A DNA stretch of 64,000 bases from CAYFPX01 sp964519895. Its GTDB lineage: Bacteria > Myxococcota_A > UBA796 > CAJQPC01. The translations under genes were made by a program, and so were the position numbers. Within the stretch, counting starts at the first letter, position 1. Every line of letters begins with the position of its first letter. The stretch is from contig CAZFLE010000004.1 in NCBI GenBank assembly GCA_964519895.1, positions 82,179 to 146,178 of the forward strand, given 5' to 3'. The notes below the pieces were generated by a model. It ran no database searches. It was given only the letters and a program-made list of their open reading frames with translations, and was not told the origin of the DNA. This document shows positions 61,402 to 64,000 of the stretch, in pieces.

Positions 61402-62136
61402 ATGTCCTTGCTGTCCCTGGTCCTGATCACCGCCTGCGGCCCCGAGCCGGAGCACGTGACCTGGCCGCCGCCCCCCCTGCCCCAGGGCGCGGACAGCGGA
61501 ACGGTCGCGGACAGCGCCCCACCCCAGTCCTACGCCGGTCCGGCCTACCAACCCTGTGTCAGCCCGGCCCAGTGCGACCCCGGTAGCGACTGCACCCACG
61601 TGCCCGGCTTCGCCGGGACCTTCTGCTCGCCGCCTTGTGATGGCCAAGGCGACGGCAGCGAGTGCGCCCTGGACGGCAGCCTGGACTTCGACACGGTCTG
61701 CCTGGACCACGGCCGCTGCGCTCGGACCTGTGGCGATCCGGACACGTGCCCGGAGACCCTGGAGTGCCAGGCCGTGGGCGACCCGGCCACGGACCTGTGC
61801 GCGGGCGAGCCCTTCGGTGCCGCCGGGTTCTACGGGGTCTGCACCCACCCCAACATCGACGGCGCCGACTGTCCCGAGGAGTCCAGCTGCTTCGGCGGGG
61901 ACTACATCGGCATCGAGACCGGCATCTGCCTGCCCTGGTGCGACGACCTCACCTGCCCCGCCGCCCCGGAAGACTCCAGCGGCACGTCCCCCCTCTGCTA
62001 CGACATCGGCTTCGACCACCCGCTGTGCGTCCTGCTCTGCATCCCCGGCAGCAGCGAGTGCCCCACCTCCCAGGAGTGCCTGGACCTGGGCGGATTCGGC
62101 CTGTGCGTGCCGCCCGGCGCAAAGAGTCCGCTGTGA
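61402..62136 (+). CDS. Cys-rich lipoprotein
   Basis: A 244-residue lipoprotein, signal MSLLSLVLITA before Cys. About 22 cysteines are arranged in C....C....C modules of the dickkopf/myxobacterial lipoprotein type (CVSPAQCDPGSDCTHVPGFA; CIPGSSECPTSQECLDLGGF). Disulfide-rich surface protein. Its stop overlaps the GTG of the cytochrome gene (GTGA). Confidence 0.7.
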   Translation: MSLLSLVLITACGPEPEHVTWPPPPLPQGADSGTVADSAPPQSYAGPAYQPCVSPAQCDPGSDCTHVPGFAGTFCSPPCDGQGDGSECALDGSLDFDTVCLDHGRCARTCGDPDTCPETLECQAVGDPATDLCAGEPFGAAGFYGVCTHPNIDGADCPEESSCFGGDYIGIETGICLPWCDDLTCPAAPEDSSGTSPLCYDIGFDHPLCVLLCIPGSSECPTSQECLDLGGFGLCVPPGAKSPL

Positions 62137-63488
62137 CGGCGCTCTGGTGGCTCCTCGTCGGCCCTGCCCTGGCCCGCCCAGAGGCCCCGACCGCGTTCTG
62201 CGAGGTCTACCCGGACGTGCCGACCTGTGTGACCGGCGAGACCGCGTGCACCACCTGCCACGCCCTCAGCGGACCGCCGGTGCACAACGACTACGGCGCG
62301 GACATCGCCCTGGCGCTGACCCCGGACACGGACTTCGTCGACGACCTGGCCCAGGCGCTGCGAGCGGTCGAAGACCTGGACTCCGACGGCGACGGGCCGA
62401 CAAACCGCGAGGAGCTCCAGGCCGGTGCCGAGCCCGGCTTCGACAGCACCACTGCGCCCGAGTGTGGGGACCAGACCGACTTCGACAACGCCTGGTTCGA
62501 CGTCGGGTCCTACGACCACGCCTTTGCCTACAAGCGGGTGATGCTCGACTTCTGCGGGCGCAGCCCCCGGTACGAAGAGGTCCAGGCCTTTCAGGACGCG
62601 CGGGATCCCGGGGCGCTGCTGAGCGAGACCCTGGACCTGTGTCTGCAGGGTCCCTACTGGCAAGAGGTGCTGGAGGAGCTCGCCATCGGCGTGGTCCAGC
62701 CCGCCGGGCCGGCGACGGACCTGAACATCCTGGGCAACTGGGAGTGGGACGTGCGGCTGTTCCGCTACGCGATGTCCGGTGACCGCGATGCCGGCATGGT
62801 CATGACGGCCCAGACCTATGTGGTGGAACAGGACGGGCAGCTGGTCGAGATCGACGAGCCGCGGGGCGAGCTCGAGGAGTACGCCCAGCCCCTGCCGGCC
62901 GAGCACCGCTATGGGCTCATCACCACCCGCTATGCGCTGGCCATGCGCGTCATGTTCACCGACGTGCCGCGCACGCTGGCGGCCCACACCTATCGGCAGC
63001 TGCTGGGGCTGGACATCGCCCGGAGCGAGGGCCTGTACGCCATCGACGAGGCCGACGGCGCCTATCCGTGGCCCGCGCCGCTCGACGTCGACGACAAGGG
63101 GGTGTGGCAGGAGGAGTGCGCCGGGTGCCACGCCACGCTGGACAGCCTGAGCTACCCCTGGGTCCGTTACAACGGCATCGACCTCGAGGGAGACACCACC
63201 GGGGTGTGGCTCGAAGACCGGGCGACCGACATCCTGCCGACCACCGACGGATGGATCCTGGGCCAGGAGGTCGAAGGTCCCGAAGCCTGGGTGGCGATCG
63301 CGGTGGCCAGCGACGAGTTCTCCGAGAACACGGTGGAGATGTTCTGGAACCACCTCTTCCGGCGCTCGCCCTACACCTGCGACGAGGATGACTTCGACGC
63401 GCTGTGGACGGCGTTCCGAGACGGCGGCCGCAACGTCGACGACATGCTCCGGGCCCTGATCCTGACCGACGCCTACGGCACGCCGTGA
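62133..63488 (+). CDS. Di-haem c-type cytochrome, exported (DUF1588/1585-like)
   Basis: A 451-residue protein with GTG start and signal VTALWWLLVGPALA. Two haem motifs: CTTCH near residue 41 and CAGCH near residue 331. The C-terminal part (WQEECAGCHATLDSLSYPWV, ENTVEMFWNHLFRR, VDDMLRALILTDAY) is reminiscent of the DUF1588/DUF1585 modules of planctomycete-type cytochromes. Acts outside the cytoplasm in electron transfer. GTGA overlaps tie it to both neighbours. Confidence 0.78.
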   Translation: MTALWWLLVGPALARPEAPTAFCEVYPDVPTCVTGETACTTCHALSGPPVHNDYGADIALALTPDTDFVDDLAQALRAVEDLDSDGDGPTNREELQAGAEPGFDSTTAPECGDQTDFDNAWFDVGSYDHAFAYKRVMLDFCGRSPRYEEVQAFQDARDPGALLSETLDLCLQGPYWQEVLEELAIGVVQPAGPATDLNILGNWEWDVRLFRYAMSGDRDAGMVMTAQTYVVEQDGQLVEIDEPRGELEEYAQPLPAEHRYGLITTRYALAMRVMFTDVPRTLAAHTYRQLLGLDIARSEGLYAIDEADGAYPWPAPLDVDDKGVWQEECAGCHATLDSLSYPWVRYNGIDLEGDTTGVWLEDRATDILPTTDGWILGQEVEGPEAWVAIAVASDEFSENTVEMFWNHLFRRSPYTCDEDDFDALWTAFRDGGRNVDDMLRALILTDAYGTP

Positions 63489-64000
63489 CCTGGACCCGCC
63501 GGCGGGTGCTGAAGACCTCGGGGGCCGCGGCCGCTGCACCAGTCCTGCCCGGCTGCACGACCGGCACCTCCTGGAGCGCGCCGGACTGCACGCTGGACGA
63601 GGTCGTGCAGAGCTTCTTCGCCGAGCCCTACGATGCCTTCGTGCCCCTTGCCCGATGGCTGGGCGAAGGTCTGGGGGAGTCCGAGCTCTACGCCGCAGCC
63701 ATGAACGCAGCAGCACGCTGGGTCTGGCCCGGCGACGACATGCACGCCGCGATGGTCGTGAGGGCCTGCCAGCTGCTCGGGGCACGGCTGGCCGAGCCCG
63801 AGCGCTGGGTGCCGCTGTTCTGGGCCTGGGACCAGGTCCATGGCGCGGCGGGTTCGGACGACCTGGCGCCCCACGACGCCCGCGGGACCTCGTCGACCGA
63901 CGACGCCCAGGCCGGCCTGGAGGAGAGCTGGGATCGGTGGGATCCGGCCGCCGCCGATGCCTATGCCGCCGAGCTCTACGCCGTCGGAGGACGCCCCGCG
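63485..64000 (+). CDS. Tat-exported protein, partial (5' part)
   Basis: The first 172 codons of a gene running out of the window. The GTG start overlaps the cytochrome stop. VTWTRRRVLKTSGAAAAAPV is a twin-arginine signal, and LPGC may be a lipobox. The visible mature part is helical (YDAFVPLARWLGEGLGESEL; MHAAMVVRACQLLGARLAEP). Not recognised. In related cytochrome operons a Tat-exported partner is common. Confidence 0.65.
   Translation, partial: MTWTRRRVLKTSGAAAAAPVLPGCTTGTSWSAPDCTLDEVVQSFFAEPYDAFVPLARWLGEGLGESELYAAAMNAAARWVWPGDDMHAAMVVRACQLLGARLAEPERWVPLFWAWDQVHGAAGSDDLAPHDARGTSSTDDAQAGLEESWDRWDPAAADAYAAELYAVGGRPA

Overview
The window is very GC-rich (about 70% by eye, not computed). Its gene content points to an uncultured myxobacterium-like bacterium (Myxococcota or old 'Deltaproteobacteria'). 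Three secreted proteins (5223-7295, 7292-9919, 14004-16700) end in a Cys-Gly-Cys motif, a short hydrophobic helix and an Arg cluster, the MYXO-CTERM pattern. Asp-rich MopE-type metal-binding repeats and Hanks-type kinases fused to AAA/TPR modules also fit. No rRNA, tRNA, CRISPR array, prophage or intact insertion sequence was seen. A run of 100 N (4552-4651) shows that this is a draft assembly.

Layout. 1-4437: end of a metallo-beta-lactamase-fold gene, a membrane phosphoesterase, an F420/flavin PPOX protein, two related Cys-rich lipoproteins and an MDR oxidoreductase. 4438-5222: non-coding, with a 51-bp tandem repeat broken by the gap. 5223-16700: a coupled pair of secreted repeat proteins (BNR propeller, beta-helix), a GGDEF-EAL protein, two lipoproteins and a large exported amidase. 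16701-24448: a methyltransferase/hybrid histidine kinase operon, a zinc-ribbon-like regulator-type protein, and a lipoprotein of the vertebrate-type protein-arginine deiminase family coupled to a HEAT-repeat protein. 24597-35213: mostly lipoproteins (MopE, FG-GAP, ceramidase-like, two paralogous propellers), plus a TetR regulator and a second diguanylate cyclase. 35471-43833: a degenerate GGDEF protein, lipoproteins, a soluble-adenylyl-cyclase-like tandem cyclase, a CotH-family lipoprotein, a truncated kinase and a fatty-acid hydroxylase. 43889-49613: lipoproteins and a nucleotidyltransferase/partner pair. 49780-54734: an aminotransferase, a 1,082-residue kinase-ATPase-TPR regulator and a TetR gene. 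54819-54984: a foldback, MITE-like element. 54981-64000: a lipoprotein, a radical-SAM/SPASM operon, a purple-acid-phosphatase-like lipoprotein and a di-haem cytochrome operon running off the end.

The region is accessory in character: about 23 predicted lipoproteins, three sorted surface proteins and several signalling proteins (two diguanylate cyclases, one cyclase, one hybrid kinase, one Ser/Thr kinase). Genes are tightly packed, often with ATGA or GTGA stop/start overlaps, and many starts are GTG behind a GGAG-type ribosome binding site. A striking shared trait is the very short lipoprotein signal peptide (8-12 residues before the Cys, no basic residue); in nine genes it is forced because no earlier in-frame start exists.

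The most interesting items are the deiminase lipoprotein, the radical-SAM operon with a membrane-anchored maturase, the sAC-like cyclase, the short lipoprotein signals and the foldback element. All functions are inferred from motifs; no database search was possible.
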